Source: Atherinomorus stipes
Taxonomy: Eukaryota; Chordata; Actinopteri; Atheriniformes; Atherinidae
Assembly: GCA_023101725.1 (NCBI GenBank)
Contig: JALJCO010012663.1
Span: forward strand, 434,001 to 498,000
Length of the DNA stretch: 64,000 nt
Direction of reading: 5' to 3'
Shown in pieces: positions 1 to 12,710 of the stretch. The position numbers and the translations under genes were made by a program. The notes beneath the pieces are model-generated. The model did no database searches, was not told where the DNA came from, and saw only the letters and a program-made list of their open reading frames with translations. The stretch's first letter is position 1. Every line of letters starts with the position of its first letter.

Positions 1-942
1 AGAAATTGCTCTGCGCTATTTTGCAAATGCCCAAGTTTTCTTTGTGCTAAGGTCACAATAGTTGTTTAGCTTTTTGCTGAACTTTAAAGGTTGAAATTTT
101 ATACATGGATAGTTGTAGTAATTGACTCGATCTGATCATCATGGGGCTTTTAAATGTGCAAGAGTAACTTTGACTGACACTGTACAGTGGCTATGCCCTG
201 TTTGATTGCACACTTCAGAGTGCATGAACTATGTAGGTTATGTGTCCAACGTAGTCCACCCACTCCAAAGCAGCCTTCTGAAGTGGTAGGCTGCCGAGAT
301 GGGACAATCTAGCCGATTAGAATATCCCATAGTGCTCTAGTCCCATTGCCTAGGAATTGCAGATTCCACAGCTATCTTGTGATTGCATTTTTTTCCACTA
401 ATTCCTTTAGATATGCTGTAAAATCTCAATGAAGCCAGGCATTTTATTCCTTTTTATTTATTTGTTGTTACCTGAATGTAACCCCATTAACCGGTCTGAG
501 GCAAAAACTCTTTTTCAGCTTGCACTCATATTTAAAAATTTTCCACAGAAACAATCTATTGTTTGTAGTCAATAAAAACTTCATCTGACACTAAGAAACC
601 CACGAATATTCCCAACTATTACAGTCAGATCTAGCTTATTCTCTACTACTTTGTGACCTATGAATTCTGAGAGGAACCAGGCTATGAAGGATACACCATC
701 AGTAGTCTTTGCTACAGGCCAATGGAATGCAGGTTTGCAGGGTGGATTTAGAGGCTCCTTTCAAAGCTTTCAAAATGGGAATGTACTTGGCACGTGCTGT
801 GATGTATGCAGCAGACGAATCCACACTTTGAAGTACGTAGACCTCCAATTGAGACACAACTTGTGACTACTAAGTGAACTGCAGTCAGCTCAAGTGCTGT
901 TGAGTAGTCATCGTCCGCAGTGTCCATGTAAAATCATAATCC

Positions 943-1560
943 TTAAAGGAGCTGTATCATAAAAAATGGACTTTTAAAAGCTTTTAAGCACGTTACTGTG
1001 ACTGATTATTTCTGAAACCTGACGCAGTTCCATATAAAAACGCCTCATGGACAGGCAACAACATAGGTGAGTGAAAATGTCTCCCAGCTCGACGCTAACT
1101 CTTAGGCTATGATTTGTTTGCTAATTTACTTACTTGTCAGGGTTTCTGTGGTACTGCGTGTACTTCAAACTCCATATCAGACTCTGAGTCGAGCGCATAC
1201 AGCTCCATAAGGCCGCTCCATTTTATTCCGTCGATCGAAGTCCAATTATCTATCAATGTTTACAAATAATGTCCATGTGAGTGCCGAAGGTGCCCGTGCC
1301 GGTGCCAAAAAACAATTCTGTGACCCTTCAGAATATGTGTCTCTTCCGGGGCGACGTCATAAAATAGGCGTAAAACATGTTGCAATTGGTCGAGAGCTTT
1401 GTGGTTCAGTACAGTTAGCCATCTTTCTTCCGTGTTGGAAATTAGACACATAAAAAAAATAATATTTAACACCAAATTAGTTTCTATAGTGGCGATGGGA
1501 TCATGGGAACATATTTAGCTTATAAATGCCTGTAAGAATTAAGAAAATTGGGTCCAGACA
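943..1560. repeat. Possible TTAAAGG-type interspersed repeat
   Basis: The segment begins TTAAAGGAGC, similar to the ends of other elements in this window (25927, 30063), and continues with GC-richer sequence unlike the flanks. The other end was not located. Confidence 0.3.
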
Positions 1561-1838
1561 GGGTCTCAAAGTCATTTCATGGTTTTTTGAATGGAAGTCC
1601 ATGAAGCAACATGTTTTCTCAACATTAGCTTTGTTCCAGGATGGTGCTGGTGTAAATCTAGTCAATACAGAATCTGAGCCTCTGTTGTGACATAGTGTTG
1701 TGACAACTATGTTACTAGTATATTAATGCAAAATCAAGAGGGTTCTACCCTCCAATTGTACAACAGTATATGACTAAATGTATACATATAAGTATAAAGA
1801 ATGAGCCACCATTTCTTTGCATTCAATTTCTTATTGTG

Positions 1839-2516
1839 TGTTACGGCCACCTGATTACTAACCCCCTGTCTTTCATTTTTCCAAGAAAATCCTCCTGCTT
1901 CACCCCACCTGTCTGATTGGCCTGGCATCACACCACCACAATCTCCTCCCTCCTGACTGGCAAACAACTGATCAACCACACCTGGAGCCGCTTCCCTGCA
2001 GCTATAAAAGAGCTCACAGACATTCAGTTGTTGGCAACTGCTTGGCCTTGCAACACTTGTCCTTAGCCTGTTTCATTTGTGAGGGTTTTGGTGACTTTAG
2101 TTTGGTTAACTTTGTCTTCTTTAGTTTTTGATTTCCAGGTGTTTGGTTAATGAGGTAATTGCTGGATTCCCTTTTCTTTGCACTGGTAGTTTGGAGTTGG
2201 GATGGAAAGGCCTTTTGTTGTAGATTGGTTTTGGCTACTTTTTAGCTATGGTGCTGCTCATTTCCTTTTTGGTTCATAGACTAGGTTTGTGTTGGTTTTC
2301 CCCATTTGGTTTCCCTTTCAGTGTTCGGCTTTGTCTGCCTTTTTATTTGTTCCTTTGAGCAGCATCTTTAACCCCATCTCCTCTTTTAGTTACAATTTTT
2401 CCAGGTTTTGTTTATGCCTTTAATTCACCTCCTGAACAATAATAAAACATCTTTATTCCACCTGAAACCAGTCTTTTGTTTGCGTCCCAAAACCCTAGCA
2501 GAGCTGGGACATAACA
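1839..2516 (+). mobile_element. Solo LTR of an LTR retroelement
   Basis: The block starts TGTTACGG and ends ACATAACA, i.e. TG...CA termini, and is flanked on both sides by the identical 5-base sequence TTGTG (1834-1838 and 2517-2521). Inside are a TATA box (TATAAAAG near 2003) and a polyadenylation signal (AATAAAA near 2441) in the correct order for the plus strand. No internal gag/pol sequence is next to it, so it is a solo LTR left by recombination. Superfamily not assigned; Gypsy-like is possible. Confidence 0.8.
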
Positions 2517-2521
2517 TTGTG

Positions 2522-4070
2522 CAACAGACACCAGAAGCACTTTTTTCTTGGTTTCATTGTACAAATAAAACCAGTTCCTACAGTAGAATCAAGAGTGAAG
2601 GAAGGACAAAGCTGTAGCTGCTACATCGTACCTCTCAACACTATCTCATTATCAGCTCTGTGTCATGTTTAGCTGCTGTAAAAACCAATCCACACCCGCC
2701 ATCTCTGCTGTTTGGCCATTATCAGCTTTGTGTATTTTGACAAGCTGTGATAAACTAGTTCTGTACTCCATTGGCAGCTGGCAGCATGAGTTCACACGTG
2801 CTGCAAAATCTGTGTGTTGGTGCCAGACATAAGTCTAATCACAGTGACCTGTAAGACCAGTTATGAGACTATGGTGACAAGATAGAGTCCCAACATATGA
2901 ACAAGCCATTTTAGCTTTGAACAAAAAAAAAAAAAAAAAATCACAAATCTGTATATGGGACTCAGAATGCTACATATTTATAATAACTTAAAAATGATTC
3001 TTTAGGAAGAGGTGACCAAAAGTCAGATTGTGGTTTTTCGCTCTGCCTGGCTATTAGGCTTGTGTGCAATTTTCAGCAGCCCATAATGGTCCAACAGGTG
3101 CCTCTATGGATGATCACTTGCAATCTGAATATCTGTAATCATGCAGGATGAGCAGGCTAACTAAAAGAAATATACCAGTCAAAGAACATAGGGAACAAAG
3201 ACTGTCCAACGTCTGTCCAATATTCACACCTCAGCATTATTCTGTAGACTGATTACGTGTACATGTGGGAGAAGTTTCATCACAACTAATCTAAAAAGTA
3301 GGACAGGACTGCTCATGCAAACCAACTACGACTTTGTTGACACAGAAATGGTGAACCCAGTGCAGGACTCTTCAGGCAGGACATGAAGCTTAACACTGAC
3401 CCTGTGAATGGGATTCAGTGATCAATTGACAATAGAGAGAAAACAAGTCCCCACGATGGAAAACCAACCCTGATGGAGTTCCATGACATCAAGGAGAACA
3501 TTTTATCATGTTTGCCAAAATCAAGAATGGATCAGTTCTGAGATAGAAATGCATGATGACATGAACAAATACAAACAGCATACTGTACAGTATGAATTCA
3601 AGAAGTTACAATCACTAGAGTGACAAAACATGTCAGACTCACCAACCTTCTTTTTGAATCACAACTTTGAATCCAAACATGCAGCTACCTACAAAGCTAG
3701 CTGTGAGTCTGCGTCATCTTTATGAATCATTACCTTGACCCAGACAAAATGCAGCCTTTTGTTTTTCTACACATTTTGTTTAAGAGACATTTTTTTTGGA
3801 ATTAAAATGTAATCCAGATTATTATTGCTTGCAAACGGAGATTACTAGGCACTAAAGCTGTAGCTGGAATTCTCAGGAGTGACAGATATATAGTATTAAA
3901 CCATAAATTATACTGCACACTGAAAATTCTAATTTTAATATTACTTGTATCATCACAGGTGTAAACCAGGTGTATCCATGTACTGAACCCTGCCTGCTTT
4001 TTCCTGCAATGGACAATTCATAAGTATATTTTTCTGTCTGGGCCTCAAACAGCTCATACTAACACATTCA
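2522..4070. other. Unannotated intronic sequence
   Basis: AT-rich sequence with one poly-A tract near 2923-2940. No gene or clear transposon end was recognised. Confidence 0.4.
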
Positions 4071-4074
4071 ATAC

Positions 4075-4440
4075 ATTTTTGAAGGTCTTGTCACCTGAAA
4101 ATCACACGTTTTCATGTTAAAAACGTGTGTTGGTACAGAATATGACCTCAGTTAAAACATGCTTGAAACTCCAGAATGTAAAATGGCTTTGTTTTTTCGT
4201 GTGGGCTCTTTGTTCACACCAGAATTGGCCACAAGAGCGCATACTCCACCGTACGCCATTTTGGTCCTCCTCGACCGACGTCAGACCAGGAAGCTTACAG
4301 AAGCTGGCCTCTCTTCCACCATCTGGAATCAGCTGATTTGCTGCAGCGTTGTGGGGGTTAATGACGAGCTTTGTCAAAGAGGTGTCTGTTGGGACACATC
4401 ATTTTCCTTTGCTTGGTCTATCTTTGTTTTTATAATATAA
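4075..4440 (+). repeat. 5' part of a repeat also found at 25927-26845
   Basis: The sequence from AAAATCACACGTTTTCATG to CATCATTTTCCTTTGCTTGG aligns by eye with 25940-26640, sharing CACCAGAAT.GGCCACAAG, CAGCTGATT.CTGC and GTTGGGACA.CATCATTTTCC, but lacks an internal segment of roughly 350 bases. Confidence 0.55.
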
Positions 4441-4653
4441 GATAATTCTCATGTGTATCCTAGCAAGAAAAGAGAGTGTCATTAAGCTTGAGAATATGAT
4501 GTTTCACTACGTTACTCCTCCCCAAGTCACGCCCCAGCCCCCATCTTTAAGGGCTGAGCTGGAGAAGGCTCAGAGAGTTTGAAGTTGTTTAGGAGAATCT
4601 TCTAAGGTTTATCAAGTCCAGTCTTTGAGAGCTACTTTTCTGCACATTTTGGT

Positions 4654-4785
4654 TGCATCCCTTCTCCAACACACCTGAATCAAATGAAAGGCTCGTTACC
4701 AAGCCTCTGCAGATATGTGATATGCACATGAGGTAATTAGTTATTTGATTCAGGTGTGTTGGAGAGGGTATGCTGTAAAAATTAC
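4654..4785. mobile_element. Small palindromic MITE
   Basis: The inner arms CCAACACACCTGAATCAAAT and ATTTGATTCAGGTGTGTTGG are exact inverse complements about 50 bases apart. The same ACCTGAATCAAATGA motif occurs in the hAT-type MITE at 39276-39485, so the two are likely related. Confidence 0.6.
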
Positions 4786-4840
4786 AGGATGGTAGCTTTC
4801 AAGGACTGGGCACCCATGATGTAAGGCTGACTGTACCACA

Positions 4841-5965
4841 ATAGGGGATTATCACGCTTACCGGAAGTTCCCGGCTTTTGACACTTCCTCTTCCGGGCCA
4901 TGTTAACGACAGCCGTTTCTGCTCTGTTATACTGTTTAAATCGGATAAACTCCAAACATATTTAAGTTTTCATTCTAGACTGAAGTGATACTGGATCAAA
5001 AGCTGGATCAAAGCGATCGATTTCGCGGTGAAGGACCGAACTTTATAATAAAACACACGTTTGTTTGTCCCGGTGGGGCACAACACCGGCACTTCACAGC
5101 ATGCTAGCATTAGCCAGCTAACGTTTACTGACGTGCTTGACATTGTGCGTCTTAAAACACACAAACATCTGAAAATCGGGTCTGTCCCCCCCCCCCCGTT
5201 TCCAGTGGAACAACTGGGGACTGCCAAGAAAGGAGACGCTTTCAGATGATTGTGTGTTTTCAGCCGCACAAAGTTAGGCACGCTATCGAGCTGGCTAATG
5301 CTAACCTGCTAACACGACTGCGCAGTCTGCCGGCCACAAACAAACGTGTGTCGTTTTATTATAAAGTTCGGTCCTTCACCACGGCGATCGGTCGTTTTAA
5401 TCCACTTCTTCCTTAGCATAACTTAGTCTGGAATGAAAACTTGGATTGGCGTTTATCCGATTTACAAAGTTTAACAGAGTAGTAGCTGGCGGACTATTGT
5501 TAGCAGGTTAGCATTAGCTAGCTTGATGACGTGCCTAACTTTGTGCGGCTGAAAACACACAATCATCTGAAAACGTCTCCTTTCTTGGAGTCCCCAGTTG
5601 TTCCACTGGAAACGGGGAGGTACAGACCGATTTTCAGATGTTTGTGTGTTTTAAGACGCACAATGTTGCGTCGGTAACGTAGTGGCTAATGCTAGCATGC
5701 TGTGAAGTGCGGTGTTGTGCCCCACAGCGACAAACAACGTGTGTTTTATTATAAAGTTCGGCCCTTCACCGCGGAAATCGACGCTTTGATCAGCTTTTGA
5801 TCAGTATCACTTAGTCGAGAATGAAAACTTAAATATGTTTGGAGTTTATCCGATTTAAACAGTATAACAGAGCAGAAACGGCTGTCGTTAACATGGCCCG
5901 GAAGAGGAAGTGCCAAATGTTTCAACTTCCTGAAACCGGAACGCGGAAGCGTGATAATCCCCTAT
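4841..5965. mobile_element. 1.1-kb foldback element with complex inverted arms
   Basis: The outer ends match as inverted repeats (ATAGGGGATTATCACGCTT at 4841-4859 and its complement at 5947-5965). The inverted similarity continues inward for some 450 bases with small differences. A module of about 150 bases (including TTTATTATAAAGTTCGG and CCTTCACC) occurs three times: inverted near 4910-5060, and direct near 5340-5485 and 5735-5880. There is no coding potential, so it is non-autonomous. No target duplication is certain. Confidence 0.75.
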
Positions 5966-6569
5966 GGCGTGGGAAAAGATGCATGAAAACTTACCTATGC
6001 GAGCACAACAGTGTTGTTGTTGTTTTGTTTTTTTTTTTCTTTCATTTTGTAAATGGAAGATGTGCAGATCTTGCACCCAGCCACAGCAAAAGTGCTCATA
6101 ACTCTCCAGATTTGTGGCTCCTGAATTGCTGCATTGTGTAGGAGTTTATAGCGGACAGCAAATAACTTGCTGTATGTCCATGTTAGTACATGGTGGGACT
6201 GTATTTAAGTCTTTGCTCCATCTTTTGGGGCAGCTAGTAAGTATCTATCATCTATAGCCTTTAATTTAAGCAAATATCGCTCCCTGGCATTTGTAACCAG
6301 CTTGTCCCTGTACATACCACGCTCTGTCACCTTGCTCCGTTCCAAGTTAGACAAAGCAAACCTCCTGAGATAAAATAAATGAATAAATCTATTGTAGTTT
6401 TGCCTTGTGTGTCTAGCTCTTCCCCAGTGTTTTCTGGTCAAGTTACCCATAGCTTGCCCTCAATCATGGCGGACTCAGGCGGAAAAGTGACAAGTCATAC
6501 CATGTGATTCATGAAGCAATGATATACTTGCATGAGCCTAATGAAAATAAATGAGAATGAGCTTCATCC

Positions 6570-6660
6570 CCCTCCCCCGACAACGATGATTAAAAAAATA
6601 ATTTGACAATAATTTCAGGAGGATTGTGTGTAAAATACCAGGTTATGATTCCTTGAAGTG
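6570..6660 (+). repeat. 3' end of the repeat family at 25927-26845
   Basis: AGGATTGTGTGTAAAATACC followed by AGGTTATGA matches the right end of the copy at 26805-26845 (AGGATTGTGTATGTAAAACG followed by GCAGGTTATGACACC). Together with 4075-4440 it may be one old element split by the insertions at 4654 and 4841. Confidence 0.45.
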
Positions 6661-6671
6661 TATTATTGCTT

Positions 6672-6675
<4 letters not shown>

Positions 6676-6723
<48 letters not shown>

Positions 6724-6768
6724 GGGGGGGGGGTGTGTGTGTGATTTTTTTTTTTTTTTTTTTTTTTT
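6676..6768 (+). repeat. (TG)n microsatellite with G and T runs
   Basis: About 22 TG units are followed by 13 G, a second short TG block and then a T run of about 24. This is a compound microsatellite with homopolymers that are error-prone to sequence. Confidence 0.95.
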
Positions 6769-8030
6769 CCCCAGGTACAGAAACATTTTAAATGTCAAAC
6801 AAAATAAGACTAAGCCTTCACTATAACAGAAGTGATGCATAAAACCCCCATTATAAGACCTGGGACACTATTTTGTTATTCAAAAACATTTGCTGAACCC
6901 AAAAAACCAAACAAACAAAAAAAAAAAACCTGCATTCAGCCTCACACATCATTTTGACCTTTTCTGGATCACTGCAGGAGGGTGAAATGAAGCAATCTGA
7001 CTCTGCTTACACTTTCAGGGATATCATACTGAGTGTGTCAATCTGAACATGTTACCTTGATTAACAATCTAAAAATAGGCTCCACACAGTGATGAGTGAT
7101 CCTCTGTAAACAACACAGAGTAGAGAAGCCAGTCACACTCAGACGTAAAAGAAACAGTCGACCCCGATTCAAAACAAATAACTACATCGCCTAGTTGACT
7201 TTGTTTTCTGAACTATAACATTAGTTGACTGTAGCTGTTATGTGCCTTCACAGTGGCACACCTGCAATGACATAATGACTTCCTGTACATTTCTCATCCT
7301 TGGAAAAAATGTGTACACAGCAAACTGTGAGTTTCTAAGATAATGTAATTCTAAAAACCTTGCCTGGAGCCATGATAGCATATATGGCTGAAAAATACTC
7401 CAGTCAACAATTGCCAAAGGGAAATAGCTGTCAACGATCATTTAATACTGATTAATATTGGGAAGCAGAGGGGCACTCAGACTGAACCTGTCTCAAAATT
7501 TAATGGGTTCTTCATTTACCTATGCCTTACCACTCCATAAAGTTTAATGGAATGAGATTTTTTTTTTAAAAAAGGCACTGATAGAGACAGAACATTTAAT
7601 TAAAGGCAGTTAATAATTCCATTCACACTAAATAAGAGTTATTGTGTGTATAGATAAGTACACATGACCACTTTATGCAGGCCTACTTATTCTAATTAGG
7701 GCTGCAGAATATTAGGAAAAAAAAATGCTTGATGTAATAAAATCTTTGAATACAGTGATGGCAATATGATATGTGACATATATAAACAACCACTGGTCCA
7801 TATGGTGCTAATTATTGATATTTTAGTGATGGTTAAACCCCACGTCTGCATGTCTACATGCTGCTGTAGAGGATGCAAAAGCAGAGTTTCCAGACTGGAA
7901 TACAACCCTCATTAATTCACCTGTGCTTAGACAATTTCAAGTCAAAATGTCTTGGTGATATGAATATCTCACATATTAATGAAGCAATATGACTTCTTCT
8001 CAATGTATTGTTCAGCCCTTTTTCAAAAGG
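6769..8030. other. Unannotated intronic sequence
   Basis: AT-rich sequence without recognised genes or transposon ends. Confidence 0.4.
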
Positions 8031-8336
8031 CATGGTTCCCAACCTCTGTTCCATAAAGACCCCATTGCTGCAACCATGCTTGGTTTCATTTGCTTGGTTC
8101 TCACCACAAATGTTGCTTTCTGGCTCATTCCTTTCATGTCCTTTGATAAAACCATGTTGTAACGAAACAAAAATGATAAAAAGAAAAAACATAAGCTGAT
8201 AAAACCCAACTCATGTCTGTGTGGACAAAACCTTAATTCTAATCACATTGGCTTTAAACAGTCAACGTTCTGGGGACCCCTTGTGCTCTTTCAAGACCGC
8301 CTTTGGGGGCCCTGGACCCCAGATTGGGAACCACTG
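8031..8336. mobile_element. hAT-like MITE
   Basis: The left end CATGGTTCCCAACCTCTGTT and right end AGATTGGGAACCACTG form short imperfect terminal inverted repeats around TGGTTCCCAA. Inner purine-rich GGGGGCCCTGGACCCC is typical of this fish hAT family. No clear 8-base duplication was found. Confidence 0.6.
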
Positions 8337-9299
8337 TAATAAAGGGTAATGATGATTAAAAATGATGCAATTTTTTTCTTCTCTACTGTAATCCCCCTAA
8401 AAGTGAAAGTCATTCATATTGTTTATATGCTCAGAAACAAGAACTGTTTCCTCAATTTAAAGGTTTTAAATGTAAGGTTTTTTTTCCCAACTAAAGGTGA
8501 CTTTACTGTTTGAACCTCCTTACTTTAGCCCAGCTAATTGGTTTGTTCTTTGAATGTATACTTGCACATTCTTCACTTTAAGTCTATTATGTTCTTTTTT
8601 TTTCTGATTGTTTTGTCTCAGATCAAAAGAGCTCAAATATCCAAGTGCATTTTATTAGGTAATGTGTATGGAAACCACAGTATCTGAAAAATCACTTATC
8701 AAGCTACTGTATGACTGGGGCTGAGGAATCTCAGTCTTTTTCATAAAAGTGAGATTGATTGATGTTAAAACTGAAGCACTGAAGCCGCTTGTTGAATCCC
8801 AAACAGTATTTCATTCTTCAGTCAAATGAAATTGTTTATTCCCCCCAGCGGTCAGTGTACATTACCACGCTGTGGAGAAATCAGCTGTAAGCTATCTAAA
8901 GTTTGCGAGACCTACTGTCTCTCTAAGTGTGTGTTCCCCTTTATTTATTTATTTCTTTTTTTCCAGCACAGCCTTTTAATGAGCTCAGGACTCCTTCCCA
9001 TTTTTCATCTATTAAGTAGAGTGAAGAAAAAGCCTTGGGATAACCACAAATTTTCATTTACAGCAGTAAGCTAAAATACTTTTAAGCTATGTGGATGTAT
9101 GCATGACCCTGGGCATGCATCTGAAATTTGAAACTAATTGCGCCTTTCCAGTTTCTTAGCTTATTTGCAGCATTCCACAGCATCCTCTAAAGTATCCTTG
9201 TGCTATGAAACTGGGTATTTTCTCCTATGTCATCATTGTGTGAGTGCAATTGGAAAAGCACAGTGCATATGGAATAAAAGGATTGTTGGAGTGGAGTGC

Positions 9300-9565
9300 A
9301 GCTTGTATTCTAAAGTGCTCTGAGTGGTGAATAGCAAAGTGCTTTACAAATGCAATTTAGAGTTTCTTAAAATCAGACAGTACTTGTTTCACACTGTACT
9401 GTGTGGTGCTCTATACTGCATTGTTGTCTAAGTGCTTTTTCTCTGTCTTTTATGGATCTTTTAAATTGCATGTTTTTATTATTCTGTAAGCCGCTTCGTC
9501 GAAGACGAATTTTTCACTGTTCTGCAATGGACAATGAAATTCTTCTAAGTCTAAGTCTTTAATAC
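9300..9565 (+). repeat. Possible retroposon 3' ends
   Basis: GTGCTCTGAGTGGTG..AAAG and the terminal CAATGAAATTC followed by TAAGTCTAAGTCT repeats resemble LINE/SINE tails. The evidence is weak because no coding part is visible. Confidence 0.25.
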
Positions 9566-9659
9566 TGCTCAGGAAAGCAAGCCAACAAAAACTTGAACCA
9601 AGTGTTGTGTTGCCAGCTACACAAACCCAAAAAAGTTAATGTATGTACATGCGCAAACA

Positions 9660-10230
9660 CAAATAAATAGAGCAGTGTGGCCAGTGAGATGAGCGATGTG
9701 CCCTAAAATTGTTTGGTCGCCGATTAACCCACTTTGATTTGTAACTCTGTCTAATCCCCCCTGCAGCACGGCCCCGGCCCTGTGTCATCATTGAACAGGC
9801 AGAGAAAACACAGAAATGAGAGAGACATTACATAAAGAGAGAGAGGAGCATAGGATGTGGGGTTGTGGGGCAGGTAGGGAAATTATTACTCTACTTTAAG
9901 TGTACAGCAGAGGGCCAATATGTTAACTCTCCACGCTCTGACAAAAGCCGCTGCTGCAGGGGACCGGCCGTCGTCTGGACATCTACCCCATCATTTACTG
10001 TCACGGGCGGCAGTGAATCAGATGCCTAACAAGTGCGCTTGTTTAACCTGAGGGAATTGATTACACGCCTTCCTTCCTCTGACATTTAGTGCTGTGCCAC
10101 TAATTGTACAACAAGCTCTGTGTGTAACGCAACGATTGGAGTCGTATATTTCTGGGGAGACTTTGATTGGTTTATGCTAGTCCATTTATCAGTCCGATGC
10201 TGCAGATTATGCTTAACCGAAAGTGGGTTG
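9660..10230. promoter_or_regulatory. Candidate conserved non-coding block in gabrb2 intron 3
   Basis: This stretch has balanced base composition, no repeat signature and several palindromic or homeodomain-like words (TAATTG, ATTGATTACA). That contrasts with the AT-rich flanks. Conservation can only be tested by alignment, so the call is speculative. Confidence 0.2.
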
Positions 10231-12540
10231 ATTTGTAAGACACACACCACCAAATACAAACAAACACAAAGAAAAAAGTAATGGTGGACCCTTAAAGAGG
10301 ACTTCCACCAATTTCAAAGTGTAGCTGCAGGGCTCTTAGTAGGACTTAATGGAGTCAGCTTTAAAAGTTTTAAAGAGATTGTTTTGCAAAAGAGAACTGA
10401 GAAAGGGCTTTTCTGCCAAATCAAAGGGTGAGCATACGCCCACATAATAGATGAATTTCATTTATATTTCATGTAATTGTTTTTCCCCCACGTTTGTCTT
10501 TCTACATTGTGTCTGTGCAAGTCATTAAACAATAAAGAACCCACATGAATGCTAAATTAAGCCAAACATCATTGTGCTACAGCAGCTCTGGAAGGATACA
10601 CTTAAGCAAAACAGTAAAATATCAACATGAATAGCAATGAATATCTAGCAGGTTATGCTTTTAATGTGCACATCATCTCAGCATTTTAACATGCTAACAT
10701 TGTTTAATTAATTGTAAATGCTAATTGTAACAAAATCTAATTAATTTGGAGCTAGCAAAAGCAAAGTACAATTTGCATGTGTGTATGGATTAAGATGAAA
10801 AAGATGATCACAGCACAGAGACTAAGACTTCCTGTCTAACATGTTTAACTGTGGTCTGTCTAAAAATGTATCAATAGTTGAGGACATTTTCGCTTAAAAT
10901 CAAGTATGCCAACTACCAGAAGAATAAACCACAATCAATGGGAGATGCTTTGCGGGAACCTCTTTAATGTCTGTACTAGGCTTTGTGCCTGTCTATATGG
11001 CAAATGTGAACATACTGCAGTGTATTGCAGTTGACAAAAATAACTCTGCTGCCGGCACTACTCCAGAGGAAAATGTCAAATTATAATCCAAACATGAGAG
11101 AAAAATGGAGACGCAAAGCAAATCATTAGTACTGTCTTGGGGAATGAAAATATAAAGAAAGGCTTTGTGGAAAAGCAGCAAACTGATAAAAACAGAAAGC
11201 TGATTTTGGTTTTCACATCATAAAAAGCCCAATCCGGAGACTGGACAGAAAGATAGATTGTAAGATACCTGTAGCAAAATATCTCAAAAAAACATTTATT
11301 CCCCATTTACCCAAACATGTTCTTACACACAACTTAAGAGATTTTGACTGAAAAAAAAAGAAACAACCTGTGCTAATCTTGTAATGCCAAAAGTGGCTCC
11401 CCCTGCTTTCACCTCCCTCTTCCATCTGTAATTCATCTCACCATTCCCAATAAAGATCAAAGAATAGAATGCTACCAGTATCCATGCCACGTCGGGTTAA
11501 GGCAGTCATTCATGCAAAAAGGCCTAAACCAAGTATTAAGTACAGATGCAAGATTTTATTTTAGGAGGCCTGACTTTTTTGCTTTTCAAATCCTTTTTAA
11601 TTTGATTTTATGCAATATTCTAATTTTTGAGTTTTTGAATTTGAGGTTTTCTTAAGCTGGAAGTCCTAATCGGCAACATCCACACAAATGAAAGCTTGAA
11701 ATATAATGATTTGCACATTATTTATCTATGCAATATGTAAATTGCAAGTTTTTAAGTTGAATTACAGAAATAAATTAAGTTTTTCAGGATATTCTATTTT
11801 TTTGGGTAGTTCTGTGTGTGTATGTACTGTATATATGTATATAGGGGTGTGTGTGTATATAATGTATGTATATGTATGTATGTATATGTGTGTGTTCTAA
11901 GGCCCACGGATGCCCTATTTTCTGTATTGGTCTGTAATGTATACAGCTTGTGTGTTGCCTTCAGATTTTTCTCTGAATATGGTGGTGCACAAAAAGCAAC
12001 CAATCTTTCAAGTGAAAGAAAAAAGTAGCCAGGTTGAACAGACACGGATGGTTGTAAGGGGGAATTTCAGAGTTTTATATATATATATATATATGTGTAT
12101 ATGTATATGCATATGTCCATTTTATCATGCACTTTTTCAGAAAATGTACGTTTTATACACACTGAAAAGTGGGCTGAAAGCAACATTGGAAAATAAAATC
12201 TAGATGCGGAGTCATTAGGTGGCTAATAGGTTACATCTGCCTTTTCAAATACTATTCTGGCAAAATCTAATCAAATGACTCATGAAATGGATCACTGTCA
12301 TGACAAACTCTTTCAGCTCTTTTTTTTATTGATTGGTTCCTTGAAACTTCCGTGTTGTCTTTGTTCAGTCCCATGCCTCACAACTCCTCATCTGTTGTCT
12401 GTTAAGGAGAAAAAGGCTTTGAAATCCCCTCTGTGTGCTACTTTTTAGAAAATTTTTCTCTTCTGTCTTTTGCATAATTTAAATGGTTACTTTCCTGGAG
12501 GTTCCCTTTAAAATACAAACAAAAAGAAACGTGACTGATG
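10231..12540. other. Unannotated intronic sequence with microsatellites
   Basis: AT-rich. Contains a TATG/TGTG-rich microsatellite at about 11812-11895 and an (AT)n tract at about 12077-12095. No gene recognised. Confidence 0.45.
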
Positions 12541-12710
12541 CCTGTTGGGGTAGTAGGATTTATAATAATAATGGATTAGATTTATGTCGTGCTTTAAGTG
12601 TCTTTCCTGAGGACACAACGACAGATGGCTGGGGGATCGGGATTCAAACCGCCGATCCTTCGATCATTGGCCGACCTGCTCTACCACCTGCCACCCCATG
12701 TTTACTGGCA
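12541..12710 (+). repeat. Fish interspersed repeat fragment
   Basis: The segment from GGATTAGATTTATGTCGTGC through CTTTCCTGAGGACACAACGA to GATTCAAACCGCCGATCCTT matches a repeat pattern common in fish genomes (a short-element tail ending with a pseudo-tRNA-like CGGGATTCAAACC block). A related end is seen at 25720-25905. Confidence 0.45.
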
